A DNA stretch of 64,000 bases from Stigmatella ashevillena (GCF_028368975.1 NZ_JAQNDM010000002.1:9232425-9296424); one strand, 5' to 3'; counted from the stretch's first letter, positions 10,044-19,118 are shown. Numbers and translations: made by a program. The notes: generated by a model from the sequence alone, not told the origin.

Positions 10044-11858
10044 TCAGAACCCGCTGGGACGCTCCTCTGCTACTCCCGAGGCGCGTTCCAGCGCAATCCC
10101 TACCCGGCCGAGGGTGCCTTCCTCGAAGAGTCTGCCAATGAGTGTCACGCCGTGCGGCATGCGCCTCTTGGGCGAGAAGGGAACAACGGGCTTCTTGGGG
10201 TCGGGTGCCCAGTCACTCCGTGCCCGGTCGATCTCGATGAAGCCCGTGCGCAACGTGAGTGAGGGATGGCCCGTGTGGTTGGTGATGGTGAGGATGTCCT
10301 CGCGCAGTGAGGGGACCAGGAGCACGTCCACCTCCGCCATCACCCGTGCCATCTCTCCAGCCACCTTTCGCCGCAGCCGGTCCGCTTGCACCATGTCCAC
10401 AGCCGACAGGAAGCGGGCTTGCCGGAAGAGGTTGGGCCAGGCGTCCGGTACCTGCATGGACATCGTGTCCACGCCATGGCTGAGCGTGAGTTCCTCGAAC
10501 GCCGCCGCCGCCTCGGCGAAGAGGATGACGTGGAGGGAGGAGTAAGGCCAATCGGGTAGCTGAACCGCCACTGGCGTCAGCCCCAGCCGCTTCAGCGTCT
10601 CGAGCGCGGTCCGGTCTACCTCCGTTGCCGGGCTCTGCTCCATCCAGGCGGGCACGTAGCCCACGCGCAGCCCCTTCACGCCCGCGGTGGCGTCGAAGTC
10701 GAGCTTGCTCGGGACACTCCCCACGTCGCCCGCGTCAGGCCCGGAGAGCGCCGACAGGACCAGCAGCGAGTCCTCCACGCTCCGGGTCATGGGCCCCAGC
10801 TTGTCGAGCGACCAGCACAGCGTCATGGCTCCCGTGCGTGGTACGCGCCCGAAGGTAGGCCGCAGCCCGGTGATTCCACAGCGCATGGAGGGGGAGATGA
10901 TGCTGCCCCCCGTCTCGCTGCCCAGGGAGAACCCCACACAGCCCGCGGCGGTGGCTGCCCCCGGCCCCGCGCTGCTGCCCGAAGCGCCTTCGTCCAGGAA
11001 CCAGGGGTTCTTCGTCTGTCCTCCGAACCAGATGTCGTTCAGGGCCAGCGCCCCAAGGCTCAGCTTGGCGACGAGCACCGCGCCCGCCTGGTGCAGCCTC
11101 GCGACGGTGGTTGCGTCTTCAGAAGGAATGCGGTTCCGGAACGGCTCGGCACCGTAGGTCGTGGCGATGCCCGCGGTGTCGACGAGATCCTTGGCACCCC
11201 AGGGGATGCCATGCAGGGGGCCTCGGTAGCGGCCCGCGGCGATCTCCGCATCCGCGCGGCGCGCCTGTTGGAGTGCCAGCTCCGGGGTCAGCGTGATGAC
11301 GCACTTGAGCTGGGGATCCAAGCGCCGCAGCCGCTCCAGGTAGAGCGAGGTGAGTCGCTCCGAGCTCAACGCGCGAGACTCAACCCAGCGAGAGAGGGCG
11401 GTCACCGGAGCGAATGCGATGTCCTCGTCCTTGGAGGGAAGCGGACCGGCCGTGTTCTTGCTCCGCACGAAGCGGTTGCGCGAGGGGCCTGTCTTGAGGC
11501 CGGGGAGCGCCGGATTCCACTGGGAGGCGGGGGCCACCGTGGGCTCCAGTGCCACTCGGCGAGGGCCCGTGCGCCGCTCCAAGAGCGGGGCCATCATGGC
11601 GCTCCAGTTCTCCTCGGCCTGGGCGCGCTCCTGGGGGGTGTACTGCACCTGGACGAGCTTCTCTGCCTCGGCGAAGGTGGCCGCGCGCACCTCGGGTCCT
11701 GCGGAAGGCGAGGTGCCGAAGGTGGGCGGCGATCCGGGCGGTGAGGCGGCAGGGGCTCCGGCATCGGCGGGGGCGGCCTCCGCGGTTCGGCTCGCGGAGA
11801 CGGCTCCGGCAAGCCCCAGCGCGGTGTGGGTCAGAAACTGTCTGCGCGAGCGGGACAT
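10044..11858 (-). CDS. Tat-exported amidase-signature hydrolase
   Basis: 604-residue amidase signature (AS) family enzyme that hydrolyses amide bonds through a Ser-cisSer-Lys triad. The N-terminus MSRSRRQFLTHTALGLAG is a twin-arginine signal, so the enzyme is exported folded. The GIPWGAKDLVDTAG block supplies the catalytic Lys, ASGSSAGPGAATAAG the cis-Ser region, and GSETGGSIISPSMRCG the nucleophilic Ser region. GLRPTFGRVP and LDKLGPMTRSVED are also typical. The ATG at 11858 has GGAGG about 8 nt upstream. Between the signal and the AS core lies a ~110-residue Ala/Pro-rich region absent from GatA. Substrate unknown; not a GatA, because of the export signal and absence of gatBC. Confidence 0.9.
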   Translation of the reverse strand: MSRSRRQFLTHTALGLAGAVSASRTAEAAPADAGAPAASPPGSPPTFGTSPSAGPEVRAATFAEAEKLVQVQYTPQERAQAEENWSAMMAPLLERRTGPRRVALEPTVAPASQWNPALPGLKTGPSRNRFVRSKNTAGPLPSKDEDIAFAPVTALSRWVESRALSSERLTSLYLERLRRLDPQLKCVITLTPELALQQARRADAEIAAGRYRGPLHGIPWGAKDLVDTAGIATTYGAEPFRNRIPSEDATTVARLHQAGAVLVAKLSLGALALNDIWFGGQTKNPWFLDEGASGSSAGPGAATAAGCVGFSLGSETGGSIISPSMRCGITGLRPTFGRVPRTGAMTLCWSLDKLGPMTRSVEDSLLVLSALSGPDAGDVGSVPSKLDFDATAGVKGLRVGYVPAWMEQSPATEVDRTALETLKRLGLTPVAVQLPDWPYSSLHVILFAEAAAAFEELTLSHGVDTMSMQVPDAWPNLFRQARFLSAVDMVQADRLRRKVAGEMARVMAEVDVLLVPSLREDILTITNHTGHPSLTLRTGFIEIDRARSDWAPDPKKPVVPFSPKRRMPHGVTLIGRLFEEGTLGRVGIALERASGVAEERPSGF

Positions 11859-11939
11859 GGACTTCCCTCCAGGAAAGGGGCCGCGAGTCTGCCACTTTCG
11901 GGGCAGGGCGTACCCGGAGGGAATGTCCCTGCCCCCCCC

Positions 11940-12452
11940 TCAGCCCGGGTTGCCGGTGTCCAGCGAATCCGGAGCCTTGTCATCCTTCTGCCGCCGCTCA
12001 TGGAACCTGTGCTTGAATTTCATGGCTTTCCGGTCGAAGCGGGCCAGGAAGAGCGCCAACTGGGCCTTCTTCTGGGCAGGAAGGTCCTGCGAGAGCGATT
12101 GGTACAGCTCGCGGTCCAGCACGGCCAGTTGGGCCCGCGCCTCGAAGGCGCGCTGGGCCGCCTGATCCACTTGGGACTGCGCCGAGCTGTCGCCCTTCGA
12201 TGCACGTTGCAGGAGCTTCGCGGACTCGCGCACCTGTTCGTACAAGGGGCGGCGGCGCTCATCGAATTGGCGGAGGATGCCGTCCATCTTCAACGCTTGG
12301 GCGGAGTCCAGCTCCAGCTCCGAGGAGAGTTCCACCAGCCGCGCCACGCGCAGCTGCCGCTCCACTTCTTCACGTCTCTCGGGAGGGGCCGCAAATGTTC
12401 CCAGCGGGAGCAGGGCCACCGCCAGCAAGGCCACTCGAATTCGTTTCATCAT
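11940..12452 (-). CDS. Spy/CpxP-like periplasmic helical protein of the ECF sigma operon
   Basis: 170-residue exported protein: signal peptide (LLAVALLPLGTFAAP) followed by Arg/Glu/Gln-rich amphipathic helices (LRVARLVELSSELELDSAQ, then the DERRRPLYEQV region). This size and helix layout fits the Spy/CpxP/ZraP periplasmic sensor-chaperone group, often encoded with an envelope-stress sigma factor and its anti-sigma factor. It is the third gene of the sigma (13620) - anti-sigma (12985) - Spy-like (12452) series, 14 bp after the anti-sigma gene. Two adjacent ATGs (12452, 12449) are possible starts. Role in modulating the anti-sigma factor is inference. Confidence 0.65.
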   Translation of the reverse strand: MMKRIRVALLAVALLPLGTFAAPPERREEVERQLRVARLVELSSELELDSAQALKMDGILRQFDERRRPLYEQVRESAKLLQRASKGDSSAQSQVDQAAQRAFEARAQLAVLDRELYQSLSQDLPAQKKAQLALFLARFDRKAMKFKHRFHERRQKDDKAPDSLDTGNPG

Positions 12453-12466
12453 GGCGTCTCTCCAGA

Positions 12467-12985
12467 TCAGGGTAGAAAGAGCAACTCGTCCGAGGCCAGG
12501 TCCGCGTCGCCATCCATCCAGGCCGCCTCATCATCGCTCAAGGTCATGTCCAGCTCATCTTGCAAGGGGTCCGCGGAGGCCCATTGCTCGAAGAGGGTCT
12601 CGGTCTCCGAGGTCTGCGCGGTCTCCGCCGACAAGGGCCCGGAGCGGAAGGAGGTCCATCCCGGCAGCGTCATCGTGAGCACCAGCATCACCGCGGCCGC
12701 CGAGGCCATCATCGCCCCCACGTTGCGCAGCCGCACCGCGCGGTGGACCTGCTCCCGCCGCCAGCGGCTGACCACCTGCCGGGGCAGGAGCTGCTGCCGG
12801 GCCTCTTCCAGGGCGGAGACCGGCGGCAAGGCCACCTGGGAGAGCACTCCCGCGGTGCGCCGTGCTTCGGCCTGGCACGCCGCGCACGTGTCCAGGTGGG
12901 CTTGTACCTGGGCCTGCTCGGCGGGCTCCAATGCGCCCGAGGCGTGCAACGTCAGCAGCACTTCGTAGTCCTGGCAGGCTTTCAT
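12467..12985 (-). CDS. Membrane anti-sigma factor with zinc-binding ZAS domain
   Basis: 172 residues. The N-terminal cytoplasmic domain has the ZAS signature H30-x3-C34-x2-C37 (HLDTCAAC), with an early Cys at position 4 that may complete the site. A single membrane segment lies at about 88-107, followed by an acidic periplasmic tail. Such proteins bind and hold an ECF sigma factor at the membrane until a signal releases it. The ATG overlaps the sigma gene stop by 4 bp (ATGA), so the two are translationally coupled in the order expected for a sigma/anti-sigma pair. Confidence 0.88.
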   Translation of the reverse strand: MKACQDYEVLLTLHASGALEPAEQAQVQAHLDTCAACQAEARRTAGVLSQVALPPVSALEEARQQLLPRQVVSRWRREQVHRAVRLRNVGAMMASAAAVMLVLTMTLPGWTSFRSGPLSAETAQTSETETLFEQWASADPLQDELDMTLSDDEAAWMDGDADLASDELLFLP

Positions 12986-13620
12986 TCGCGATTCTCCCCG
13001 GGCGCGCCTGCCACCTCGGCCTTCAGGCGTTTGACGGCGTTGTGGAACTGCACCTTGGCATTGTTCTCGGAGATGCCGAGCGTCTCGGCGATGTCCTTGA
13101 AGGGCAGGCTGGCATCCACCCTCAGGGTGAGGACCTCCCGCTGTCGGCGGGGCAGGGCCAGCACCGCGGTCTGGAGCTGGCGTGCCTGCTCGGCCCGTTC
13201 CAGGGCCTCCTGCGCGGATTCATGCGGATCCACGGCCGCTTCCTCGACTTCCGTCAGCACGGCGGGCCGCCACCGGTTGCCCTGGCGGACGTGGTTCTTG
13301 GCGAGGTTGAGGGCGATGCGCACCAGCCAGGAGCGGAAAGGCGTGGGGCTGCCCCAGCTCCAAAGGCGGAATACCCGCCCCGAGGACTCCAGCGCCCGAA
13401 GGAAGGCTTGCTGCACCAGATCCGCCGCGTCCTCGGGCCGGGGGGCGAAGCGCCGCACGAGCGAGAAGACGAGCCCGCGGTGGCGCTCCACCAAGGTGGT
13501 GAAGGCCGCCTCGTCGCCGTCCAGGAAGGCCTGGCACAGCACTTCGTCTGACGGGGCCTGGGCCGACGCCAAGGTCAGCCGGGCCCGTCCGGCGTTTTCT
13601 TCTGTGTCCGAGACCGTCAC
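12982..13620 (-). CDS. ECF-family RNA polymerase sigma factor
   Basis: 212 residues. Region 2 is seen as DGDEAAFTTLVERHRGLVF and DLVQQAFLRALES, and region 4 as the helix-turn-helix LPFKDIAETLGISENNAKVQ. There is no region 1.1 or 3, as in ECF sigmas. The likely start is the GTG at 13620. It heads the sigma / anti-sigma / Spy-like operon and is probably autoregulated. A short AACC-containing stretch lies upstream, but the spacing to a -10 was not convincing, so no promoter is called. Confidence 0.92.
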   Translation of the reverse strand: MTVSDTEENAGRARLTLASAQAPSDEVLCQAFLDGDEAAFTTLVERHRGLVFSLVRRFAPRPEDAADLVQQAFLRALESSGRVFRLWSWGSPTPFRSWLVRIALNLAKNHVRQGNRWRPAVLTEVEEAAVDPHESAQEALERAEQARQLQTAVLALPRRQREVLTLRVDASLPFKDIAETLGISENNAKVQFHNAVKRLKAEVAGAPGENRE

Positions 13621-13792
13621 GACAGGTTGAACCCCCCAGCCGGCGAAAGGTTAAAGCCCTCTTCGCGGATCTCCGCTACCCTGGCAGGCAAGTTGCACGG
13701 GCCAAGGGGATGTGGGTACATGGAGTTGCCGGGCATTCTCGGCCCCTGACAGAATGGGCTGTCGCTTCTTGTCCGTCTGAGGATTGCGAGAC

Positions 13793-14377
13793 ATGCCGAC
13801 GGCAGACCCCACTCACAGCGCCCGGATCAAAGGGACGGTCCTCATCTCCCGGCTCAACATGGTGCGCCAGCACGGGGGACCGGCGCGGTTGGAGGATGTC
13901 CTGCGGCGGTTGCCGCCCGCGGATCAAGCGGTCCTGCGGAAGATGATCCTCCCCATCAACTGGTACCCGCTGGAGCTCAACCTGCGGCTGGATGAGGCCA
14001 TCGCCGATGTGCTGTCGCCCGATGACCGCACGCGGGCCTTCGTGGACATGGGCCGCGCCTCCGCCGATGAGAACCTCCGGGGCGCCCAGCACGTCTTCGT
14101 CCGCCAGGGGGAGCCGCACTTCCTGCTGAGCCAGGCGCCGCAGATCTACCGCTTCTATTACGCCGTGGGCTCGCGCACCTATGAGAAGTCGGGCCCCAAG
14201 TCGGCCATCCTGCGCACCTTCGGCGCGGAGCGCGTCAACGACGCGGACTGCCTCACCATTGTCGGCTGGCACCAGCGGGCCATCGAGCTGTCCGGAGGCC
14301 GAGCCGTCCGGGTACTCCACCCGAAGTGCGTGGCCTGGGGGGCTCCTCACTGCGAGTACCATTGTCAGTGGGAGTAG
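13793..14377 (+). CDS. V4R-like ligand-binding protein, myxobacterial type
   Basis: 194-residue soluble protein. The C-terminal part (about 110-194) ends with a Cys-containing block (CVAWGAPHCEYHCQW) that resembles the C-terminus of V4R / heme-NO-binding-like domains, where Cys residues bind a metal or a small hydrophobic ligand. The N-terminal half is helical and resembles proteins restricted to myxobacteria; I cannot name it securely. The ATG at 13793 is preferred over the in-frame TTG at 13784 because GAGG lies about 10 nt upstream. It lies 65 bp upstream of the YcaO gene on the same strand, so a shared transcript is possible. Function unknown. Confidence 0.6.
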   Translation: MPTADPTHSARIKGTVLISRLNMVRQHGGPARLEDVLRRLPPADQAVLRKMILPINWYPLELNLRLDEAIADVLSPDDRTRAFVDMGRASADENLRGAQHVFVRQGEPHFLLSQAPQIYRFYYAVGSRTYEKSGPKSAILRTFGAERVNDADCLTIVGWHQRAIELSGGRAVRVLHPKCVAWGAPHCEYHCQWE

Positions 14378-14442
14378 CGGCATGAGGGGTTTGCGCGGCT
14401 AAGGCCTTGGCGGCGGCGAATTTCGGGTTAAGGTTGGATGCC

Positions 14443-15609
14443 GTGCTGCCTACCAAGCAAGTCGTCGTCTCCCCGGTGTTTCAGGCACGCTTGGCCCAGG
14501 CCATGGGCGTCACCCGGGTGGCTCGTATCACAGGGTTGGATCGCACCGGCGTGGAGGTGGCGTGTGCCGTGCGGCCGGGCGGACATGTGCTCCAGGTGTG
14601 CAATGGCAAGGGGCTGACAGCCGAGGAAGCCTCGCTGGGGGCCCTCTTCGAGACTGCGGAGTTGTGGGCCGCCGAGCATGTGCCCCCGGGCCAATTGGTC
14701 TGGGGCGCCCGGGGGGAGCTGGATGGCCGGATGGGCGCCGTCTGGGGCGCCACGGCGCTGGGCTCGGCGGGAACCTTGGTGGCCTCCCGGCTGTGGTCGG
14801 ACTCCGTGCGGTGCGCGTGGCGGCAGGCCCAGGAGCTGCACTCGGGGCGGACGGTCTGGGTGCCCGCCCAAGGGGTGTATTGCCCTCCGGCGGGCTCGGC
14901 GGAATTGGGCCCTGTGAGCGTGACGTGGACGAGCAACGGCTCCGGGGCCCATCCGGAGGAGCGCAAGGCCCAGCTCCACGCGCTGCTGGAGGCCACCGAG
15001 CGGGATCAGCTCGCGCGCGCGCTGCCGGGCGGGTGGACAGAGGAGAGCGTGCGGCGGCGGATGCTGAGGACCCCGGGGCTCGAGCAGAAGGCGCCGCGCA
15101 CGGCGGCCCTGGCCCAGGCGCTGCGGGAGCGGGGGTTTGGCGTGTACCTCTTTGATGCCACCCCCTACTTGCGGACGCCTGGGACAGTGGGGCTGCCCGT
15201 GGCCGCGGCGGTGCTGGTGGATCTGGAGGAGGGGCCGGTGCCGCTCACCGCGGGGTACGCGTGCTCGCTCGGGAGGGACTCCGCCCTGCTGCGCGCGCTG
15301 CTGGAAGCCGCCCAGTCCCGCCTCACGGACATTCACGGCGCGCGGGAGGATGTCTCCGCCGCGGACCGCACGGCCGCGCGTGCCTTCGCGGCTGCGTGCG
15401 CCTCGGTGCGTGCCAAGCGCCAGGCCGGGGACATGCCGGACTTCTCCCGGGACGCGGGCTCTCCCACGCGCGGGTTGCGGCGCGTGTTGGAGCAGTTGCG
15501 GCGCGCGGGCTTCACCCAGGTGGCCGCCGTCTCGCTCGATGCGCCCGTGCCAGGGTTGCACATCCAGCGGGTGGTGGTCCCGGGCATGCGCATCTCGGAG
15601 CTTCTATGA
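14443..15609 (+). CDS. YcaO-domain protein, paired with TfuA
   Basis: 388 residues. YcaO proteins use ATP to activate peptide-backbone amides, making azolines, amidines or thioamides. The hallmarks are all present: NGKG then ALFETAELWAAE (first ATP/Mg Glu cluster), TSNGSGAHPEERKAQ then ALLEATERDQLAR (second cluster), and a C-terminal VVVPGM block. The stop overlaps the tfuA-like ATG (ATGA), so the two are translationally coupled. I chose the GTG at 14443 because AAGG lies 9 nt upstream; TTG at 14407 is the in-frame alternative. No precursor peptide is evident next to the pair. A YcaO-TfuA pair is the known composition of thioamide-forming machinery, but the substrate here is unknown. Confidence 0.88.
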   Translation: MLPTKQVVVSPVFQARLAQAMGVTRVARITGLDRTGVEVACAVRPGGHVLQVCNGKGLTAEEASLGALFETAELWAAEHVPPGQLVWGARGELDGRMGAVWGATALGSAGTLVASRLWSDSVRCAWRQAQELHSGRTVWVPAQGVYCPPAGSAELGPVSVTWTSNGSGAHPEERKAQLHALLEATERDQLARALPGGWTEESVRRRMLRTPGLEQKAPRTAALAQALRERGFGVYLFDATPYLRTPGTVGLPVAAAVLVDLEEGPVPLTAGYACSLGRDSALLRALLEAAQSRLTDIHGAREDVSAADRTAARAFAAACASVRAKRQAGDMPDFSRDAGSPTRGLRRVLEQLRRAGFTQVAAVSLDAPVPGLHIQRVVVPGMRISELL

Positions 15610-16823
15610 AACGCCGTCCAGAGGATCTCGTCGTCTTCCTGGGGCCCTCCTTGCCCGCGAGCGAGGCACGCCGGTTGGTGCCCTGTCACGTCCTGCCCCC
15701 CGCCCGCCAGGGGGACGTGTGGCGGGCGCTCTCGCTGCGCCCCCGGGTGATCGCCCTGGTGGATGGCGTGTTCGAAGCCCAGCCTTCCGTGTGGCACCAC
15801 GAGTTGCTGGCCGCGCTGGAGGCGGGGGTGGCCGTCTTCGGCGGCGCGAGCATGGGGGCGCTCCGGGCGGCGGAGTTGGCCTCTCACGGAATGGTCGGGG
15901 TGGGGCGCATCTTCGAGTGGTACCGGGACGGGGTGGTGGAGGATGACGCCGAGGTGGCGCTGCTGCACGCCAGCGAGGAGCACGGCTACCGGCCGCTGAC
16001 CGTGCCCCTCGTCAACGTGCGGCACGTGGCCGCGAAGGCCCGCGAGGCGAAAGTGCTCAGCATGTCGCAGGCACGGGCGCTCGTGAGGGCCGCCGCGGGC
16101 ATCTTCTACCAGGAGCGGACCTGGAAGCGGGTGCTCGCCTCCGTGCGGCCCGCCTGGCCCGCGGCCACGCGGGGCGACTGGGAAGGGTGGTGGTCCCGGG
16201 GCGTGGAAGACCTCAAGCAGCTGGACGCCCTGGCCTGCCTCCGGGCCGCGGCGGCCTTCAGCGGCGTGCCGGTGCGGTCCGTGGGGCCACGGCACCCGGT
16301 GCGGCTCTCGCCTTCGTCCCTGGTGCGGCGCCGGAGGCTGGTGGACGGGGTGTCGCTCGTGAAGGGGCAGGCGGTTCCCTCCACCCAGGTGTTGGCGGCG
16401 CTTCAACGGGTGCCCGACAGCACGGAGCTGGCGGAGGCGGGGCTGCGCCGGGCGCTGCTGGCCGGGTGGGCCCGCTCGTTGGGGCTGAGCCCCCACGAGG
16501 ACGAGGTGCGGGCCGCGGAGGCGGAGTGGTGGCGCCGTCATCAGGTGAAGCCCGCGGATCAGGAAGCGTTCCTGGCGGAGTGTGGCCTGGAGGCCCAGGG
16601 GCTGCGGCGGCTGTGCGAGGAGCGGGCGCTGGAGCGGCTGGTGCTCACGTATTCAAGCCGCCTGTTGCCGGATGGGCCCTCGTGGCAAGAGGCGTTGGCC
16701 TCCGAGGCCCAACTTCAAGGACGCTGGGCCCAGGCCGCCCGTGAGGTGGGACGGACGGGCCGCCGCTCCGGTGAAGGCCGGGGTGCTGCTGCGGCTCAAA
16801 AGAGGTGGCCGAAGTCGAGGTAG
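15606..16823 (+). CDS. TfuA-like partner of YcaO
   Basis: 405 residues. The N-terminal ~220 residues form a TfuA core: the VIALVDGVFEAQPSVWHHEL block, then GASMGALRAAELASHGMVG and VEDDAEVALLHA. TfuA proteins act with YcaO, probably delivering sulfur or enhancing catalysis, in trifolitoxin and thioamide pathways. The C-terminal ~190 residues are Arg/Ala-rich, helical and not in the minimal TfuA domain; they may recognise a substrate. The gene overlaps the YcaO gene by 4 bp and the convergent Omp85-like gene by 28 bp. Confidence 0.87.
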   Translation: MKRRPEDLVVFLGPSLPASEARRLVPCHVLPPARQGDVWRALSLRPRVIALVDGVFEAQPSVWHHELLAALEAGVAVFGGASMGALRAAELASHGMVGVGRIFEWYRDGVVEDDAEVALLHASEEHGYRPLTVPLVNVRHVAAKAREAKVLSMSQARALVRAAAGIFYQERTWKRVLASVRPAWPAATRGDWEGWWSRGVEDLKQLDALACLRAAAAFSGVPVRSVGPRHPVRLSPSSLVRRRRLVDGVSLVKGQAVPSTQVLAALQRVPDSTELAEAGLRRALLAGWARSLGLSPHEDEVRAAEAEWWRRHQVKPADQEAFLAECGLEAQGLRRLCEERALERLVLTYSSRLLPDGPSWQEALASEAQLQGRWAQAAREVGRTGRRSGEGRGAAAAQKRWPKSR

Positions 16824-18154
16824 AAGCCGCTGGTGGATTCGCTCAGGCCCAGGCCGTAGTCGACGCGGACGATGAACTCGCGGTTCCAGGCGATGCGCAG
16901 GCCCCCGCCCGCGGAGGCCTTCAGGCCACCTCCCTCCTGGAAGTGCAAGTCATTCCACACGCGCCCGGAGTCCACGAAGCCCACGAGGGTGAAGCCGAAC
17001 TGCTGGCCCAGGAGTTCCTGGGTGAGGGCTGTCCAGCGCAGCTCTGCGTTGAGCAGCAGCTTCGCCGGGCCTTGGAAGCGGCGCAGCAGCAGGCCTCGCG
17101 CGGAGTAGACGCCGCCGAGGCCATCCTTGCCCTCCAGTCCGCCGAAGAAGGGGAGCAGGGTGAAGGGAACCTCTCCCCCCATGACATCGAAGAGCACCCG
17201 CCCACCGGCCACCAGCCTCCGGGAGCCTGGAATCACCGGCAGGTAGAACCGGGCATGGAGCGTGGCGCCCCAGTAGTCGAACTCGCTGCCCAGGGGGCTG
17301 GCGCCTCCGCGCAGCGACAGCTCGTGGAACATGCCCGAGGTGGGGGAGGCTTCGATGTCCCGGGTGTCGTACTGAATGCCGGCGAGCACCTCGGAGGTGC
17401 GTGCCGGGATGCGTTCGGGAACCCCCTCCTCGAAGCCTTCGAGCACCCCTGCCTTGGCATCCTCGATGAGCTTCGAGTCCGCACTCTGGCCGAGATCCTC
17501 CGAGGTGTAGCGCGGCACGACGCGGTCCGGACGGAACCGGTAACCCAGGAAGAGGTTCCACGAGCGCGCCACGGACCGGCGCAGGTTGAGGCGCAGGCGC
17601 GGCAGGCTCTTGAGATCATAGGTGTAGTAGCGCAGGCCTCGGAAGTCCGGGTTGTCCGGGCAGATGTCCGGGTTGCCCTCCAGCGCGTCCCGATCCTCGC
17701 AGGAGGCGTACTCGGCCACGCGCTCGGAGGTGTTCCCCAGGCCGTAGTACGGGGCGAACCGGGTCCGGTTGTAGGCGGCCTCCAAGCCCACCCGCCACGG
17801 GCTTCCCAGGAAGCGGGGCGCATCGAAGATCAACATGTGGGAGGCGATCTGCCGCGTCGTCTGGAAGAACTGCGCGAGCAGGGAGTAGCGGAAGGGCTCG
17901 TAGGTGCCGTCCGCCCGGTCCACCAGCATCACCAGCGCCCCGTACCCGAAGCCCTCGTCGGTGTTGAAGTTGATGATGGGCAGGCCCTGCAAGTCCCAAC
18001 CGGTGCGGCGCGAAGGAGGGGGCTCCAGGGGCACGTCCGGGGGCGGCTCGTCCGCGTGGACGGCGGTGGACCCGAGCACCAAGCAGGTGGTCAGCGCGAA
18101 GAGGGGGAGGCGCCAGGGGCCGCGTGGCGGGACTCGAAGAGGGTTCCAGCGCAT
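16796..18154 (-). CDS. Omp85/BamA-type outer-membrane beta-barrel protein without POTRA domains
   Basis: 452 residues. A signal peptide (to about residue 34, VHADE) and short Pro-rich linker are followed directly by a 16-strand-type surface-antigen (D15/Omp85) barrel: it opens with GLPIINFNTDEGFGYGA and ends with YLDFGHLF, an aromatic C-terminus recognised by the BAM machinery. No POTRA repeats are present, unlike BamA (about 800 residues). Such stand-alone barrels may be lipid or protein translocation channels. The gene converges on tfuA with a 28-bp overlap. Confidence 0.82.
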   Translation of the reverse strand: MRWNPLRVPPRGPWRLPLFALTTCLVLGSTAVHADEPPPDVPLEPPPSRRTGWDLQGLPIINFNTDEGFGYGALVMLVDRADGTYEPFRYSLLAQFFQTTRQIASHMLIFDAPRFLGSPWRVGLEAAYNRTRFAPYYGLGNTSERVAEYASCEDRDALEGNPDICPDNPDFRGLRYYTYDLKSLPRLRLNLRRSVARSWNLFLGYRFRPDRVVPRYTSEDLGQSADSKLIEDAKAGVLEGFEEGVPERIPARTSEVLAGIQYDTRDIEASPTSGMFHELSLRGGASPLGSEFDYWGATLHARFYLPVIPGSRRLVAGGRVLFDVMGGEVPFTLLPFFGGLEGKDGLGGVYSARGLLLRRFQGPAKLLLNAELRWTALTQELLGQQFGFTLVGFVDSGRVWNDLHFQEGGGLKASAGGGLRIAWNREFIVRVDYGLGLSESTSGFYLDFGHLF

Positions 18155-18329
18155 GGATGCTCGGTTGCTCGGGGAGGGACACGCTACGACGGGGCTCCGG
18201 GAGGGCGCCAGAGGGGGCTTCCCAGGGATGCGCCGTTTCCGTCCCGAGGGAGGTGGGGCTTCGCGCGGCTCGTGCCTAACCTGTCAGGTGGAGTGAGACC
18301 TTCACAACCCATGAGGGCAGGAGGCAGTC

Positions 18330-19034
18330 ATGGACAGCGAGCCCCCCCAGCGGGAGAAAGCGTTGCTCGTGCACGAGCGACTCTGTGCCGCGTACGGGTG
18401 TCCCATCGCGTTCTTCCATGAGCTGGACCCGCTGAGCGAGTTGGTCTCCGCGCTGCTGTCACACCGCACGCGCAACGCGGACTCGGGGCGGGCCTTCCGG
18501 CAGCTCCGGGCGCGGTTCGTCACCTGGGAGGCCGTCCGGGATGCGCCCTGTGCCGAGGTGCAGGAGGCCATCGCCCCCGTCACTTGGCCCGAGCAGAAGG
18601 CCCCTCGTCTTCAGCACATCCTGCGGGAAATCACCGCCCGGAGGGGAGGGGACATGGCGCTGGATTTCCTGGAGGCGCTGCCCGTGCCCCAGGCCCGCGC
18701 GTGGCTGGAGTCCCTGCCGGGGGTGGGCCCCAAGACGAGCGCGGCCGTGCTCCTGTTCAGCCGGTTGCGCCGGCCCGCCCTGCCCGTGGACAGCCACCAC
18801 TACCGTGTGGCGGTCCGTCTGGGGCTGCTCTCCGCGCGCATTCCCGTGGGGCCCTCGCACGCCCTGCTGGCCGCGCTCCTGCCCCAGGACTGGGGAGCAC
18901 AGCAGGTCTATGACCACCACGAGGTGTTGATGCTGCACGGCCAGCGGTGTTGCTTCCATCAGTCGCCCGCGTGTGGGCGGTGTCCTGTCCTGGATCTGTG
19001 CCCCCATGGACAGGAGCGGCTCCGGAGGCGATGA
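18330..19034 (+). CDS. nth: Endonuclease III-like DNA glycosylase/AP lyase
   Basis: 234 residues, HhH-GPD superfamily. The helix-hairpin-helix LPGVGPKTSAAV contains the catalytic Lys, PVDSHHYRVAVRLGL contains the catalytic Asp, and the C-terminal C-x6-C-x2-C-x5-C (CFHQSPACGRCPVLDLC) binds a 4Fe-4S cluster. Endonuclease III removes oxidised pyrimidines in base excision repair. The loop around ALLSHRTRNADSG differs from the usual LLSAQTTD, so this is a divergent branch and a second paralogue may exist elsewhere. The ATG at 18330 follows an AGGAGG-like stretch. Confidence 0.88.
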   Translation: MDSEPPQREKALLVHERLCAAYGCPIAFFHELDPLSELVSALLSHRTRNADSGRAFRQLRARFVTWEAVRDAPCAEVQEAIAPVTWPEQKAPRLQHILREITARRGGDMALDFLEALPVPQARAWLESLPGVGPKTSAAVLLFSRLRRPALPVDSHHYRVAVRLGLLSARIPVGPSHALLAALLPQDWGAQQVYDHHEVLMLHGQRCCFHQSPACGRCPVLDLCPHGQERLRRR

Positions 19035-19118
19035 GCGCAGAACAGAGCGCAGCCCCCCGGGACGTGCTTGGCTTGCGCCCGCGCCTTTCCGTGGTTAACC
19101 GCTGGAGGCGAACCAATC

